From assembly GCA_004431415.1 (NCBI GenBank), contig QPMI01000225.1, positions 1 through 64,000 of the forward strand: a stretch of 64,000 bases of DNA, read 5' to 3'. The position numbers and the translations under genes are program-made. Shown piece after piece: positions 21,362 through 33,865 of the stretch (position 1 is the stretch's first letter; each line of letters opens with the position of its first letter). The notes under the pieces were generated by a model. That model made no database searches. It was not told the origin of the DNA and saw only the letters and a list, made by a program, of their open reading frames with translations. This stretch comes from Cyanophora paradoxa (Eukaryota; Glaucocystophyceae; Cyanophorales; Cyanophoraceae).

Positions 21362-24300
21362 TCAACTGCGGGCGCCGGCGTCGAATCCGGGAGAGCGCCC
21401 GAAGTCCTGGGTCCCGATCAGTGCTCTCCCCCGCTGCAGCCGGCCCCGCCCCGGGGCCCGTGGCCAGCCGGTGCAGGTGCGCCCCTGGGGCGGCGGAGGA
21501 AGGGCGGGGGCGGACCTTGGGGAGGGAGGCGCCGTGGATGAGCGAGAGGTACATCTCGAACTGCGCCGGGGGGCGGATGGGGTGAGGGGGGCACGCCGCG
21601 CCGGAGCGTCGGGGGAGAGGCGCACCTGCTTGCGGGCCAGGGGGTCGGAGGCGAACGGGTACGGTGCGCCCAGGCGGTGCGCCGCCGCCAGCCCGGAGAT
21701 GATCGCGACCTTAGGGGGGGCGGGGGAGGGGGTGTAAGCGGAGGGGAGGGGGGGGGGTTAAGGGGGTAAGGGGGGGGAGGGGCGCGGGGTAGGGGAGCTG
21801 CAGAGACAAGCTGACCTCGTGGGTGTTGAAGAGGGTCCAGGCGCCGGCGTAGTAGACGCCGCCGCTGTCCTGCGGGGGTGCGGGGTAAACACCGCGCCCC
21901 GGCGGGCCGGAGGCGGCAGGCGGGAGGAGGCGAAGCGGGGCACCTGGATCGTCCGGACGAAGGGCACCACGGAGACGAAGTGCCGCCACGTGTGCGCGAA
22001 CTGCGGTGGGGAGGGGACCGGAAGATGCCGTGTCACGCAGGAGCATCGGAACCGCCTCGCGGGGTGCGGGCGCGCGCCTGTCGCCACCACTTGACGAGGA
22101 GGATCTTGGAGGGATCGATCTCCCCCATGCTCCACTTCTCCCGCCGCTCTGCGGTGCCCGGGGGTACACCGCATTCGATTGCGAGGGGGGCGGCGGGGGG
22201 GGGGTAGCTGGTCAGAGAGGGGTACGGAGGCCGCACCGTCGTCCAGGAAGATGGTCTGGTAGACCGTGCGCCCCGAGCCCCGCAGCTGCGGCTGTGCGGG
22301 GGCGGGTGAGGACAAGGGGGGGGAGGGGGGAGAGGGGTACCTGGTAGTTGGAGAGGTGGAAGGACATGTCGATGCGGGCGGGGTCCGCGGGATCGAGGCG
22401 AACGAAGTACTGGTCCCCCCGCTGCGGGCGGGGCCGGCTCAGGGCGAGGCCCGCACGCGAGGCCCCCGAAGCTCGTCTCTATTGCTCCTGGGCCTGGGCC
22501 CCTCTCGGTCGCCTCTCATCGGGATCCATCCCCTCTCCCCGCAGGGGTCGCTATGCGGAGGGGCGCGCGCCTCGGCGTCCGCGTCGTAGTTGCGCTCCAT
22601 GTACCCCCCGTCCTCGTGCGTCACCGTCACCTTGGGGGGGGGGGGGGGGGCAGGGGCGGGGAGGGTCAGACGGTTTCAACGTTCTTTCGACCGATGCGAC
22701 GGGTCGGGCCGGCGCAGTAGGCAGAGTGGCATTCATTGTGGAGGGATTGGATGGGGGAGAGAGAGGCGGGGAGGGGAGGGGGGCGCACGTCGTTGTAGTA
22801 GCGGACGTTGCCCAGGGTCCACCTCTCCAGCCGCCCCGGGGACTCTAGCACCTTCGCGGGGGCTCGGTCAGGGGGGCGGGGGGGAAGAGAGGGTACGGGA
22901 GTATGGCTGGCGGGCCTTGAGGACGGTCTCGGCGTCGCAGGCGAAGACGACGGCGTCGAAGACCGCCTCGGCCGTGCCCGGGCCCGAGGGCTCCGCAGGC
23001 GGCGTGTACGACGGTCCCGGCTGCGCTCGCCGGCGAGGCTCAGCCCGGCGCACGGACAGGGCGGGGAGGGGCCGGGCGCGCCTGGCTGGGCGGGGGCGCG
23101 GGGCGGGCGTCGAGGGGGTACCAGACGGAGACGCGGCCGTCGTCTCTCCGTACAACGCGCGTCGCGGGGCGGCCGAAGTGGAATCGTGCAGCGCTCTTCG
23201 ACGAGACCCGCTCGTATATCTGCGCGAAAAGGGCTCCGTGCCCCGCGCCCCGCGCCCCGCGCCCCGCGCCCCGAGGGCCGCAGCTCTACCCCGCTCCCGC
23301 TCGCACCTCGGCCAGAGAGGGGAACGCGAACATCTCCGGCGACTGGCTGAGGAGAAGCGCCGGATCGTAGTCGAAGAGCCTGCGGCGAGCAGGGGTACCG
23401 GAGCGTCAGAGAGGACGGTGCCCGTGAGACCGCGTACCCCCCGGGGGGGTACCGCAGGTCGGGGTCGAGGAAGACGCGGGCGATGATGGCGGCGGAGACG
23501 GAGGGCGTCTGGTTCCCCGTCCCGAAGAAGAGCGCCGTCAGGGGGTACACTGCTCAAAGCGAGGAGTCATGGCGGGGGGAGAGAGCGGGGCGCGGGGGTG
23601 CGGGGCCTGCGGCCTCCACGAACCCATCAGGTTGCCGAAATCTTCGGAGAAGCCGAACAGGCCGAGGAGCTTTGATTCGGCGTCAGGCGGGGCCGGCCCC
23701 ATCTGACGGTACCCCACCGAACCTTGGAGATGGGTACGGAGATGAAGAGTGCCTCCAGCGCGCTCACGAACTTGAGAATCGAGCCGAACCTGCGTACCCC
23801 CCGATGTGGACATGAGCTCGTATCCCGAAACGAACGCGTACCCCCGCACCGCCGGATCTCATCCCTGAAGCGCTCCTGGACGGGGGTAGCCCGCCCCGAG
23901 TTGTTCCAATGCGTGGGGCCCTTACCGAAAGACACCTGTACCTCGGTCTGAGCTACTTCGAGCGCATATGCATGGCAAAGGGGGAGGGGGAGGGCGCGAG
24001 CCTTCATGTGGACCGGGTTGGTCTTGAAGCCGTGCTCCGCGAGCAGCAGCGCAGTGTTTCGGTAGGCCACAGAGCCACCCTGCACGCCGTCGTTCACTGC
24101 CGGGTGCACGTGCCCGCAGTCGCCGAGTCAGCGAACGCTGCGGGGGCGCGCGCGAGAGGCGGCTCGGGGTCGGCGGCGCGCCGTAGCGACCCCCGCCGAT
24201 GTCCACGCTCGTGGCAACGCCGCCTGCGCAAGCCGCCTTCTCGAAAACGTGCACTTCAAACTGCGAGGAGCACGCGCGCGGGGCCGGGGCGCTCGGGGAT

Positions 24301-24566
24301 CAGATGCAACGCCTAGGCCGAGCGCGCGCGGCGCATCAACCAAGCGGGCATATTCAGTGCGTTTCAGCGCTATAGTTTTCTATACGCGGACTCGGGAGCC
24401 CGGCGCGCACGGCTGCGCCGAGGCACACCTTTTCTGGGAACCTCGCGAGGCTCCAGGCAGCCGCCACGCCGCTCGCGCCGCTCCCGATGATAGCGATACG
24501 TTTCCTGTTGTCTGCATTCTCCCAGGCGATGGGCGCGCCTACTGCAGCCGGCGCGTGCGGCCCCAT
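21362..24566 (-). CDS. FAD-dependent amine-oxidase-like oxidoreductase
   Basis: NAD(P)/FAD-binding protein of the flavin-containing amine oxidoreductase class, close in pattern to COG2907-type predicted oxidoreductases; the substrate is unknown. The N-terminal exon (from 24,566) has RIAIIGSGASGVAAAWSL, the Rossmann dinucleotide-binding GxGxxG. The next exon has HVFEKAACAGGVATSVDIG, matching the second FAD-contacting strand (E at its end, then the GG doublet). Later exons in order: VNDGVQGGSVAYRNTALLLA, FGKGPTHWNN, YPLTALFFGTGNQTPSVSAA, LFDYDPALLLSQSPEMFAFP, EAVFDAVVFACDAETVLK, NVRYYNDV, EDGGYMERNYDADAE, WSMGEIDPSKILLVKWW, FAHTWRHFVSVVP, and VYYAGAWTLFNTHEV, which is the family's C-terminal FAD-binding GAW motif. 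Minus-strand introns appear as G runs and GGGGTAC on the plus strand. The 3' end (21,362 or 21,279) is uncertain. Confidence 0.85.
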
Positions 24567-25031
24567 CGCGGGGTCGGCGCGGATGCGGCTGCTCTAGATA
24601 GTTTGGCCTGTCTTTAGCTGCAGCGGGCCGATCGCTAGCTCTAGGTTTCAGGCACGCGCTCCTCTCCCGTTCGTGTACCCAGCAGATATCTGAGTACCCA
24701 TAGCGCGCGTTTCCTTCGTTGAAATGGCCGGCTCGCTTCGTCGCATGCCTGCTGGCGCGTACCGGGACGAGGATGCGCACTCCAACCATTGCTGCGACCT
24801 CATGAAGACACAGGTCAGCGAAGGTCCACCTACTCTCCAGAATTGCGATTTTCGCGCGGTCGGCCGCGGCCGAAGTAGCAGCTAAGCTCATCCGTCATCC
24901 TGCTAGTCCAAACAGCACGTTTCGGAGTCGCTCTGGCGACGGCTTAGTCTTAACGGCCGACGCAATGGCGCCAATTCTTGAGGAGCCCGCCGTTTGAGCC
25001 GCGACGCACGCAGGAACGCGCTAAGTGTTAC
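24567..25031. other. Divergent intergenic region
   Basis: Separates the start of the minus-strand oxidoreductase from the plus-strand two-TM gene, so it probably holds both promoters. A minus-strand frame through 24,370-24,891 overlaps the oxidoreductase start in another phase and shows no family features. No promoter motif is recognised. Confidence 0.35.
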
Positions 25032-25789
25032 ATGGTGTCTTCTGCGCTCATTCTCGCCCTGGTGAGCGGCCAGCCGCGAATTCGAACGCGATAGCCTGCG
25101 GCCGCCGGATCTCACGAGCTTCTCGCCGCGCCGCAGGGCATCTTCGTTCTGTACTATGGACTCACTTCGATGGACGTGGTGCACGTGAACCGCACCTCGG
25201 ACTCACTGAAGCAAGTGGACCGGCCGCTCGCGTGCGCGCCCCGCCGGCATCGCAGCGAGCGCGCAGTCGACGCGCCGCGCAGCCTGGCGCTTGTCGTGTT
25301 CGGTGTCGTCTCGATCCTCGTCGCAATAACCTGCTGCTGCATCCTCGCGACGCGCCTGGTGCGGCGCCCACGGCCGCCGCGCGCCCCCGCGCCCCTTCTC
25401 ACGCCCGCTCCGTCTCTGCCCAGGCCCGCGGCAAGACCGGGCACTTTATTCTGGAGTGCGTTTGACCCGCACCCGCTTTCTGCCGCCCATCGACCCGCCC
25501 CCCGCGCAGGTCGAAGCCCTACTCGACCCTTGGCGCCGACAACTCGTATCCCCTTGGCGGACCCTCGGTACGCCCGGCCAACCCCCCACCCACCCCTCGC
25601 CCCCGAGCGCCCGGCGACCAGCACCGCTGCAGAGCGTGCCCACCGTCATGGGTTATGGCGGCCTGCAGTGTGAGCTGTACCCCCCTGCAGCCCCCGACCC
25701 CCTTGCCCCAGGCCTGACTCCCCGCTTCTGCAGCATCCCTGCACTCGACGGGCTCGGGCACCTACTCGTACTCGGGTGCTCGTGTATAA
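25032..25789 (+). CDS. Small predicted two-TM membrane protein
   Basis: Not recognised as a family. Exon 1 (25,032-25,061) encodes MVSSALILAL and is split by a short GT...CAG intron from GIFVLYYGLTSMDVVHVN (from 25,138), so the two exons together form one membrane helix. A polar stretch with an N-glycosylation-type NRT leads to a second helix, SLALVVFGVVSILVAITCCC, followed by a basic RLVRR stop-transfer. Downstream exons appear to give KPYSTLGADNSYPLGG, SVPTVMGYGGLQCEL and a Ser/Gly/Tyr tail ending GTYSYSGARV with TAA at 25,787. Exon junctions after the second helix are uncertain. Confidence 0.5.
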
Positions 25790-26271
25790 TACCGCTTCGG
25801 CTGAATGCCGATTCCCGGAACAGTGTTTAGCCTTAAACTCCTAGTGCTTTCTTACAGTTTTATAGTGCGCGCTCGCCATCAGGCATTCAGTTGCAACGCC
25901 TCCTCTTTCTATCAATCGACCAGAACATGAATTTCTTGCTTGCCGCTGCCTTCGAATTCGGGCTACGTCGTCGACCCCGGATCCCTAGCTATAGGCCTCG
26001 AAACTTTCGTAGCCACTATACGAAGGGCGCGCATGGAGGGAAGGGAGGGAGGGGGGACCACCTAAAGCTATCAGTGATCGTGATCATGACCCAAATCCTC
26101 CAGAACCGCCGCACGGGCGTTTCCTACTCCATGAGCGCGGCCGCGCTCCCGCAGGGCTCGGTTTGAAGAAAGCAGTTGCATTCGTGTCAAGAGAACGTCA
26201 GAGAATCGGGACTCGCGGGCGAGCAGGTGTTCTTGGCCATGGACGTTGTATCGTGATGATCCTGATATCGA
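25790..26271. other. Intergenic region, no supported gene
   Basis: Lies between the stop of the two-TM gene (+) and the stop of the small minus-strand gene. Open frames here are short, and I see no family pattern. ATGATCGTGATCATGA-like words occur near 26,070-26,090. Confidence 0.35.
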
Positions 26272-26794
26272 TTAGATCCACGCATCCGCTGCGTCGGCGG
26301 CCTCGAGCTCCAGTTCGGCCGCAGCGTCACCCCAAAGCAAGTCCGCATCCGTCGCCGCGCACTCCGTCGCCAGGTCGGCCTCTGCCGTCGACGTCAGTGC
26401 CGAGGCGACGTCCGCCAGCCACGTCTCCTCCTCCGCGGCCTGATCGGCAATTCCGTCGGTGCAACGTGGTGTAAATCAGTTGTAAATCAGTGAACGGACC
26501 TGGTCATCGGTGTCGAGCTCTGCCCGCCGGAACCAGCGGGTGCCGTGGTTGGTGCGCCAGTACACCTGGAAGTGCCTGCGGCGGATCTGGGTGGGGAGCT
26601 ATGTTTCAAACCACCGAAGCAGGACGCACTGGCCAGGGAGAGTCGGGGTGCGGCGGTGGACCATCTTGGTTGTGTGTGCGATGGGGGTACGCCAACCGGC
26701 GATCCAAACAGAACTGGCCCTGAGCTTCTGGGGCCTTTGGCTGGTTTCGAATTCCCTCGTCCGTGATTACTACGCTGCTGGAGTTAGCTTCCAT
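26272..26794 (-). CDS. Small protein with basic core and acidic Ala/Asp/Glu tail
   Basis: Reconstructed minus-strand gene. Exon 1 starts at 26,794 (MEANSSSVVITDEGIRNQ). A middle exon after a CAG acceptor encodes RRRHFQVYWRTNHGTRWF and RRAELDTDDQ, then a GT donor at about 26,500. The last exon encodes EEETWLADVASALTS, LLWGDAAAEL and an acidic ending ELEAADAADAW with a stop at 26,274. The conserved-looking HFxVYWRTNHGTRWFRR block is aromatic and basic, which suggests a structured nucleic-acid or ligand contact, but I do not recognise the family. The first intron boundaries are unsure. It is head-to-head with the next gene, 182 bp apart. Confidence 0.42.
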
Positions 26795-26976
26795 ACGGAC
26801 GAGCGTAGGGGACAGTGCACAGCGAAAGCTTAAGCAAGCTACAGCACAGCTGCTACCGCAGAGCTCTAAAACTCAAAAGCTCGAGCTAACGCATTCTGCC
26901 TAGCTCCTCGGCGCCGACAGGCCGGGACAGCCGATCCAGGCGAAGCGCGAGCCCCCAGGCACCGCGCTCCGGTCCC

Positions 26977-27693
26977 ATGGACCCCGTAGCGCAGTTGCAG
27001 CTGCCCCCGAAATGGCACGCGGAGACCCTTCGCGCGTACAATCTGATCGTGGCCGCCCAGAAGAGCGGCGGCGAGCAGGGCGGCGGGCCCGAGGGAGGCG
27101 CCCCGAGGCTGCGCGAGCTCGCGCGGCTCGTGGACGCCTACGTCGATTCGGGGGCGGTCGCCGGCGCCGTCCCGTGGCCCTCGGCCCCGCTGGAGGAGCC
27201 GCTCTCGCTCTCCCTCGCGGAGGCGCACCTGACGGCGCGCGGGCTGCACGGGCCGGCCGCCGTCGCCGACTTTGCGGCGTTCGTCTCCCGCGTGCTCTGC
27301 ATCGAGTCGCAGCTGGCGGCCGAGCTCCGGGACTCCGCGGCGCGCTGGAGCAGGGCCGTGCGCGCCCTCGACGCCCGCGACCTCGGCGCGCCCCGCCCCC
27401 CGGCCCCGCGTCTCCTTCTCACGCCCGCCTCGCAGCGATGTTCGCGATGCGCCTGCTGCCCGACCCCGCGGCCCGCTGGCTGGCGCACCGCCTCTCGGGG
27501 GCCGGCGGGGGCGCGGCGGGCGCCCACTCGAAGTACCTCTCGGGCTCGACCCGTCGATGTTCCACGATGCGGCGGGGTCGGCCCCTCGGCGCTGCTGGCC
27601 CCCGCGCCTGCGAGCGGGGCCTGCGCTCGGCGGGGCTCGCCGCCGCCCCGCCGTCGACGCCTCCTCCGAGTGCCTCGAGGCCCTCCTCCGCGT

Positions 27694-27724
<31 letters not shown>

Positions 27725-30700
27725 CCCTGTCCCCCGGCCGGACGCGAGCCCGCCGCGCAGGTGGCGCTGCTGGTGAAGCGGCTGCACGAGCTGCTGGAGG
27801 CGCGCCCCGGGTCGGCCCCGGCGCCGCACGTCCAGGCCCGCCTCGTCATCGCCGAGCTCGTCGCCTCGCGGGCAACCCCGGCCGGCGCCGACGCGGCGGC
27901 CTACGGGCGGGCCTGGGCCAACGTGCTCGTGGCGAGCGGCGGCCTCGACGCCCTCGTCCGCACCCTCCTCGAGTCCCCCGAGGCGTCCCTCGTGCGGCCC
28001 CGCCCCAGCGCCCCGCCCCGCCCCCGCCCGCCTCACCGCGGGGAAGAGCGCCGGGGACCGGGAGGGGGTGCACGGGACGCTGCGGGCGGTGCTCGACCAG
28101 AGGCTGGACGAGGCCACCGAGCGCCACGAGGTGCCCCCCTCCCCCCTTCCACGCCCCGCCCGCGCCCCTCCGACGCCGGCGTAGATGGCGACGCGCGTGG
28201 CCGTGCGGCGGTTCCTGGAGTTTGAGGACGTCGCGGAGGGGCCGTACCCCCTCCCAGCCGCCGCCACCCGAGTCACCTTCCCGGGGCGCGGCGTACCCCC
28301 AGCCGCCGCCCCTCCCGCCCCTCCCTTGCCGAAGGAGGAGGAGGAGGGGGGCGACGGAACAGGCCCCAGGAGGGGGTACACTGCCACGGACTGGGTGCGG
28401 TTCCTCCTGGCGCGGCCCGAGCGGGACCCGTACGAGAGGGCCGACGCCCTCGACCGCCTCGTCCACTGGGATCAGGTACCCCTCCTCCATGCACACCGGC
28501 GAAAGCTTTTCTAATATCCCCATCCCCCCCCCTCCCCACAACCTTCCGCACCGCCTCGCAGCTCCGTCTCCTAACGTCTGTGGAGCGGGACCCACCCGCC
28601 CCTGAGGAAGCGGGGTACTGGGGCGACGGCGGCGAGCTCCCCCAGCAGCCGAACGTGCGGTACCCCCCGGCCCCACGGGCCTCGCCCCTCTCTCACGGCG
28701 GCGTCATCGCCCTCGTGGTACCCACCATCCCCCGCCTTCCCCCCCTCTCCGTCCCCCTGCTCTCCCGTCATTCCCCCTCACCCCGGCAGGTCTCGCGGCT
28801 GCGGATCGGGAGCACGCACCACTCGGAGCACGAGCCTCGCACCCCCGTCCGCTGTCACCTTCTGAAGTTCCTGTTCCTCCTGCTGCTCGGCAGCGGCGAG
28901 CGCGGGCGGATCAAATTCAGGGAGGCCGGCGGCCTCTCCGCCGCCGCGGAGCTCATCCGGGGGCGCGCTGGGCCCCGCAGGCGCGCCTCTGCCCTCTGAA
29001 CCGTTCGGGCCGAGAGCTGAAGCGCACTTCCACCAGGTACCGTCTTCCCCGGCAGCTCGCGGAGGAGGAGCTCGACTTCGTGTTCGAGGGCGCGTGCACC
29101 CCTTCTTTCTTCCCCTCCGGCCTCAACGGGGCGCAGGCCACGACGGGGGGCGCGGGGCGGGGGTCGCGGGGGCCACGGCGTTCCACTACGACGAGGACCA
29201 CGCGGACGCCGGGGGTGCACCTCCAGCGCCACGAGCCCCCCGCCCCGCCGCGCTCGCCCGGGCCGATGGAAGCGCGGGGCAGTGTACGGGGAGAAGGACC
29301 GGGAGCGGGCGGTGGAGCTGCTGGCGCGCCTCGCCGGCATCGAGGGCATGGAGGGCGGCTCCCGCGGGCGGCCCCTCGCCGGTCCCCTCCCCTCCTCCCC
29401 TCCCTCCCCCGCCCCGCCCCGCCCCGCCCCCTCTCTCGAGCGCCCCCTCGCCAGGCTGGTCGTGGGGCGCCAGGGCCCTCCAGGAGGAGGCCGCCGCCGC
29501 CGGCCCCGCCGCCGCCGGCGCCCTCTTCGAGGCCCTCGTCGCCTACGCCTCGGTACCCCTCCCACCGCCCCGAGCTATTCTTAGACGTTCCGCCCCACTT
29601 GACGCCGGCGCCGCAGTCGCTGGCCTGGTCGATGCGGCAGGCGGCCGAGGTCTACGGGATGTCGGGCATCGAGGGCGTCCAGGTGGGCGGGCGTCCACGG
29701 ACCTGTCTCCTTCCGATCCGCATCTCTTCTGTACCCCCCGACGCCTCTCGTTCGTCAGATCGGCCGGGAGCGGACGCTCAGGAGCGTCGCGGGGCTCGTA
29801 TCGATCCTCCTAGGAGCCGAGGGGGGAGAGGAGGGCGACGCGGCCGCCCGCGACCTCGTCCAGGTGCGTTCCCTGTACCCCGGCCCAACCTCTCCCCTGA
29901 GTCCCCCCCCCCCCTCTCTTTCAGGCCCTCTCTGGAGCGGCCGCGGAGTGCGCGGCGGGGGCGGGTCCCCCTGTACCCGTCGACGGCCTCCCCGCCGCCC
30001 TCCTGGTCCGCTCCATGTCCTGTAGCGTATCCCGCCTTGCTCTCGCTCACGTCTCTTGCTCCCCCTTCCCCCTTCCCCCCCCCCCCCCCCCCCCCCCCCC
30101 CCCACCCCTTCCCCGCCCCCCTTTTACCAGAGTCTGGGGTACCTCTCTGGGTCGGCGCCGCTGGCGACCGGGCTGTTGGGCGGGGCGGCGCCGGGGCCGG
30201 TGGCCCCGGGCCATCCCACCGGCCGCGCCGCCCTCCTCGTCCTCTTCGGCCGCCTCCACCTGTGCTTGCCCCCCCGCGCCTCATCCCCCTCGCCCTGACG
30301 CCCCTACCCCCCTATTCCTCCACCCCCCAGCGCCGTGGACTCCTGGCTCCGCTCCTCCTTCCGGGACCCCAAGGAGGAGAACGACGGCGCCGGCCCGGGG
30401 CCCGCAGCCCGGCGCGCAGCCAACCCGCCCTAGTCGCCCCCACGGCCCTCTCACCGGGGCGCAGGAAGGGGGCGCGGGAGCTGACGGCGGCGGTGCTGCG
30501 GGGGGCCCTCGCGCGGCACGCGCCGGCGTCCACGCAAGAGCTCGAGGGTGCGCACCCCGATGCACCCCGACGCGCCCCGCTGCGGTGCGATGCGGTGCGA
30601 TGCGAGCAGGGGCGGCGGCTGCGGCGTACGTGGCGGCGCTGCGGCTGCGGGCGCGCGAGGGGACGCTGCTGGTGCGGCGGGGCCCCACGCGGGGCCCGGC

Positions 30701-33454
30701 GGCGGCGAGGGCGACGAGGACGGGGTCCCCGCGTCCGCCTCCGCCTCCTCTGCCGCCTCGTCCTCCCTGAGGAGACCGTTCCCCGCCTTCCTGGACGAGA
30801 GCCTGGAGGAGACGCCGGCTCCCCGCCCTGGGCCCCAGGCGCGGCGGGCGTCGCTGGGCTCGACGCCGCAGGCGGGGCCCGCGTGCACGCCGTGCCCCAG
30901 CTCGAGGAGTCCCCGGGGCCCGCGCCCCTCCGCGAGCCCCCGAGCGCCCCGAGTCCCGCCTCCGCGCCGGCCGCGGCCTCAAGGGCGGCGGGCGCTACCC
31001 CCTGAGCCCGGCGGCGACGGCGGCGGCGGCTCGGGCCCCGCTTCCTCCGGCTCGACGGGAGCACGGAGAGCGGGGCCGCGGGCGGGGGCGGCCTGCACGA
31101 GATGCCCGCGCTGCCCTCGCCCGACGGCGGGCCGCGGCGTGGCAGGCCTACCTCGACAAGGCGCGCGCGCCGCCCGTCGTGCAGCCTCGAGGCTTGGTCC
31201 GATCCGAGCGGGGCGCCTCGCGCGCAGGTCGCGGAGATGGCGCGCGCCGCCGCCGCCGCCGCCGCCTCCCCGCCCCGCCCCGCCGCCGGCCGCTTCACCG
31301 ACTCGGAGCCCGTGCGGCCGGCCCCGCCTCCGACTCGACCCGCCTTCGCCTGAGGAGGGGGCGCGGGGGGCAGAGCATCGCGGAGGACGACGGGCCGAGC
31401 ATGGAGGTGGACCGCCTGGGGGAGTCCCCCCTCAGGTCCCCCCTCTCGGCCGCCCCAGAGAGCCCCGGGCCCGGCGCCCCCAGCGAAGGGCCCTCCGGCC
31501 TCTCCCAGGACGGTGCGCCGCTCCCCGCGCGCGCCCCGTCCTTCGAGCGCGGCACCGGAGCGCACTTTTCGCAGCCTCGCGGGCCACGGGCGCCTTCCTC
31601 GCGCTCGCGGACCAGCTGCAGGTACCCCCGCTGCGCTCGCCCCCCCACCCCCCACCCCCCACCCCCCAAAAGAATAATTAAAGCTGATCTCCCCCCGCAG
31701 CGGCTCGACGAGGAGCTCGAGCGCGCCTCCGGCGTCAACGCGACGCGCTTCAGGTCCGCCGGCGCGGGGTTCGAATCCGAGCGGGGCCCTCTCTGAGCCG
31801 CTGGGGCAGCGTCGGGTCGGCGCCGGACCCGTCGGAGGGGCCGCCGCTGCGCGAGCCGCCGCCCTTCCGGTCCCTCTTCCTCCCCGCCTACGCCCGCGGG
31901 CCGGCCCCGCAGCTCCCCGCCTTCGGGGGCACGCTGGCGGCGCAGCACGCGCTGGGGGCCGAGGAGGCGCCCGAGGGCTCCGAGGAGGACGCCTCCGACG
32001 CGCCGCCCCGGGCGGTGGTGTACCCCCTGGAGCCCCCCGGGCCCGACCGCCTCCTCCGCGCCGCCATCACGGTGCCCCCGCGTCCCTCCCGGTTCGCGTA
32101 CCCCCCCTCCTCCCTCCCGACGGGTCGGGCGCGCGCGCAGGACGCGTACGGGGCGGTGGCGGCGGGGAGCGAGGGGCGCGCCCTCTGCCCCGCCGCCCGC
32201 CTCGCCCTCGCCCGCGTCGCCCTCGCCCTCGGGCTCGGGCTCCCCGCACCCCTCCCCGCCCGCCCCGGTGCCCCCCGCCGCCCGCCGCCCCGCCCCCCTG
32301 CCCCCTCCGATTGTCCCTGCAGGGGAGACGACGCCGCCGGGGACGCCGGCGCGCCCGTCGTCCCCGCAGCCCGTCCTGCGCCTCTCCGGCGTCCGCCTCC
32401 GGCCCTCCCTCCTCACCCGCTTCCCCCAGGCGAGCTCCCCCCGATCTTTCGTTCTCTCTCGCTTTGCGGCCCCGTTCCCCACGCACCCGTGCGGCAGGAC
32501 TCGCCCTCCGCCCTCCTCGCCTCCATCGCGACGGCGCTGCGGGTGCCCTCCCCCTCGCGTTGTACCCCCGCCAGCCCAGCACGCGAGCACCCGCGCAGCA
32601 CATCGCGACGGTCGACCCGCCCCCTCCCGCCGCCTTCCCGACGATCTCGCACCTCGTGCGCGCCGGTGCCGGCGGCCGCTCCGGGGTGCGCGGCTCGAGT
32701 GCGGGGGCAGGTGTTCCAGCTCGCGTGGTCGCACGCCTCCGAGTTCCGCTTCACCTCCCTCCCGGTCCGCTCCCCCTCCACGGCCCGCCGCCCCGCGCTC
32801 CCCCCCCCTGACCCCTGCGCCCCGCGGGCGGCGGCAGGCGCTGATGGAGGGCCTGGGGCTGCTGACCGACGGCGAGTTCGACGGGGAGTGGGGGGACCCC
32901 GTCCACAACAGCCCCCGCCTCTTCGCCGCCCTCGAGGCCGCCTCCGTGCGCCCCCCGCCCCAAGTCGCACGGGGCGCGCCCCACGCTCACGCGGCCTCGC
33001 CTCAGGGGCCGGCGCGGGCGGTGCACGAGGGCGCCTGCGCGTCGCTCTTCGCCGTGGGGCCCCTCCACCTCGTCAAGGTGCCCGCCCCGCCCCGCCCCGG
33101 GTCGCCCTGCAAGACGCGCGGGCGCCCTCCGTCGAGCCGCCTCGCCCCGCAGCTCGGGCCCCTCTGGCACCTCTACGCCCCGGCGCTGGGCGGGCTGCCG
33201 CTGCTGGAGCCCGCCCCGCCCCGCCCGAGGCCGCCGGGGCCTACTTCGGCGCCCGGCCCGCCGCTGCTGCTGCGGCAGCGGCCGCGGACGCCCCGCGCAA
33301 GGGCCCCAGCCCCCGCCGGCGCGGCCGGCCACGGGGAGCCCCCTCTCGGGCGGCCGGCCGGCGAGGGCCCGCCCCATGGCGCGCCCGGCGCGGCGACCGC
33401 CCGCGGAGCGCCGCGTCTAGCCATGGCCGCATGCAGGAGAGAGTTGCTGTCTGA
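26977..33454 (+). CDS. Large helical-repeat (armadillo/HEAT-like) protein
   Basis: Long intron-rich gene, not assigned to a named family. It starts at 26,977 (MDPVAQLQLPPKWHAETLRA). Exon 1 runs to 27,385 and is joined through a GC-AG intron to MFAMRLLPDPAARWLAHRL. Later exons are amphipathic helices: VALLVKRLHELLEARPG, WANVLVASGGLDALVRTLLE, DWVRFLLARPERDPYERADA, HLLKFLFLLLLGSGERGRI followed by KFREAGGLSAAAELI (an armadillo-like phrase), ERAVELLARLAGIEGME, GALFEALVAYAS, GLVSILLGAEGG, and near the end FQLAWSHASEFRFTSL, ALMEGLGLLTDGEFDGEWG and LGPLWHLYAPALGGL. The tail is Ala/Arg/Pro-rich and ends at 33,454. Frames shift between 27,545 and 27,690 and in 30,700-31,400, either through extra introns or indels in G/C runs. 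A scaffold or adaptor role is a guess from the repeats. Confidence 0.5.
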
Positions 33455-33553
33455 ACGAATTCTTGGTTTTCTGACCTACCACTGACATCGATCATGTGAT
33501 TATCTAAAAATCGATCTATTTGGCGTTGAATACTGGATTTAGAGAGAAAAGTC

Positions 33554-33865
33554 TCAAGCCTCGCGAGGCGACATCATGTTCAGCGGCGGGCGGCGGACGT
33601 CGACGTTCTTCGTTTTACGGCTGCCCTCGGCACCGGCTTTCGAATTCTTGCTGGTGCTCGAGCTCGGCTGCGAGATCGCGGCCGTGGGCCCGCTGAAAAG
33701 CCCCGAACGATGCGGCTGCGGCTCGATCGCGATGCCAAGGCAGATTCGGATGATGCGCTCGAGCTCCTTCACGTCCCGATCCGGGAGGAGCTGGCGCGGG
33801 TTCAAAGTCGAGCTTGCAGAGAGCACGTGGGGCGTACCAGGCTCCTCCGCGCGCCTGTGCAGCAA
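33554..33865 (-). CDS. Weak minus-strand exon or ORF
   Basis: After a GTACGCC donor-like word at about 33,837 and an AAG acceptor, this frame reads NPRQLLPDRDVKELERIIR and CLGIAIEPQPHRSG, then a Ser/Lys-rich tail ending in PREA. The helix DVKELERIIRICL looks like genuine coding, but a second phase over the same stretch (33,615-33,887) is also open, and no family is recognised. Upstream exons would lie toward 33,950. Confidence 0.28.
   Translation of the reverse strand: MLHRRAEEPGTPHVLSASSTLNPRQLLPDRDVKELERIIRICLGIAIEPQPHRSGLFSGPTAAISQPSSSTSKNSKAGAEGSRKTKNVDVRRPPLNMMSPREA

Noticed and set aside
31295-32908. Minus-strand 537-codon frame
   Set aside because: It is Gly/Arg/Glu-rich antisense of C-rich introns and exons of the plus-strand helical-repeat gene, with no independent features.
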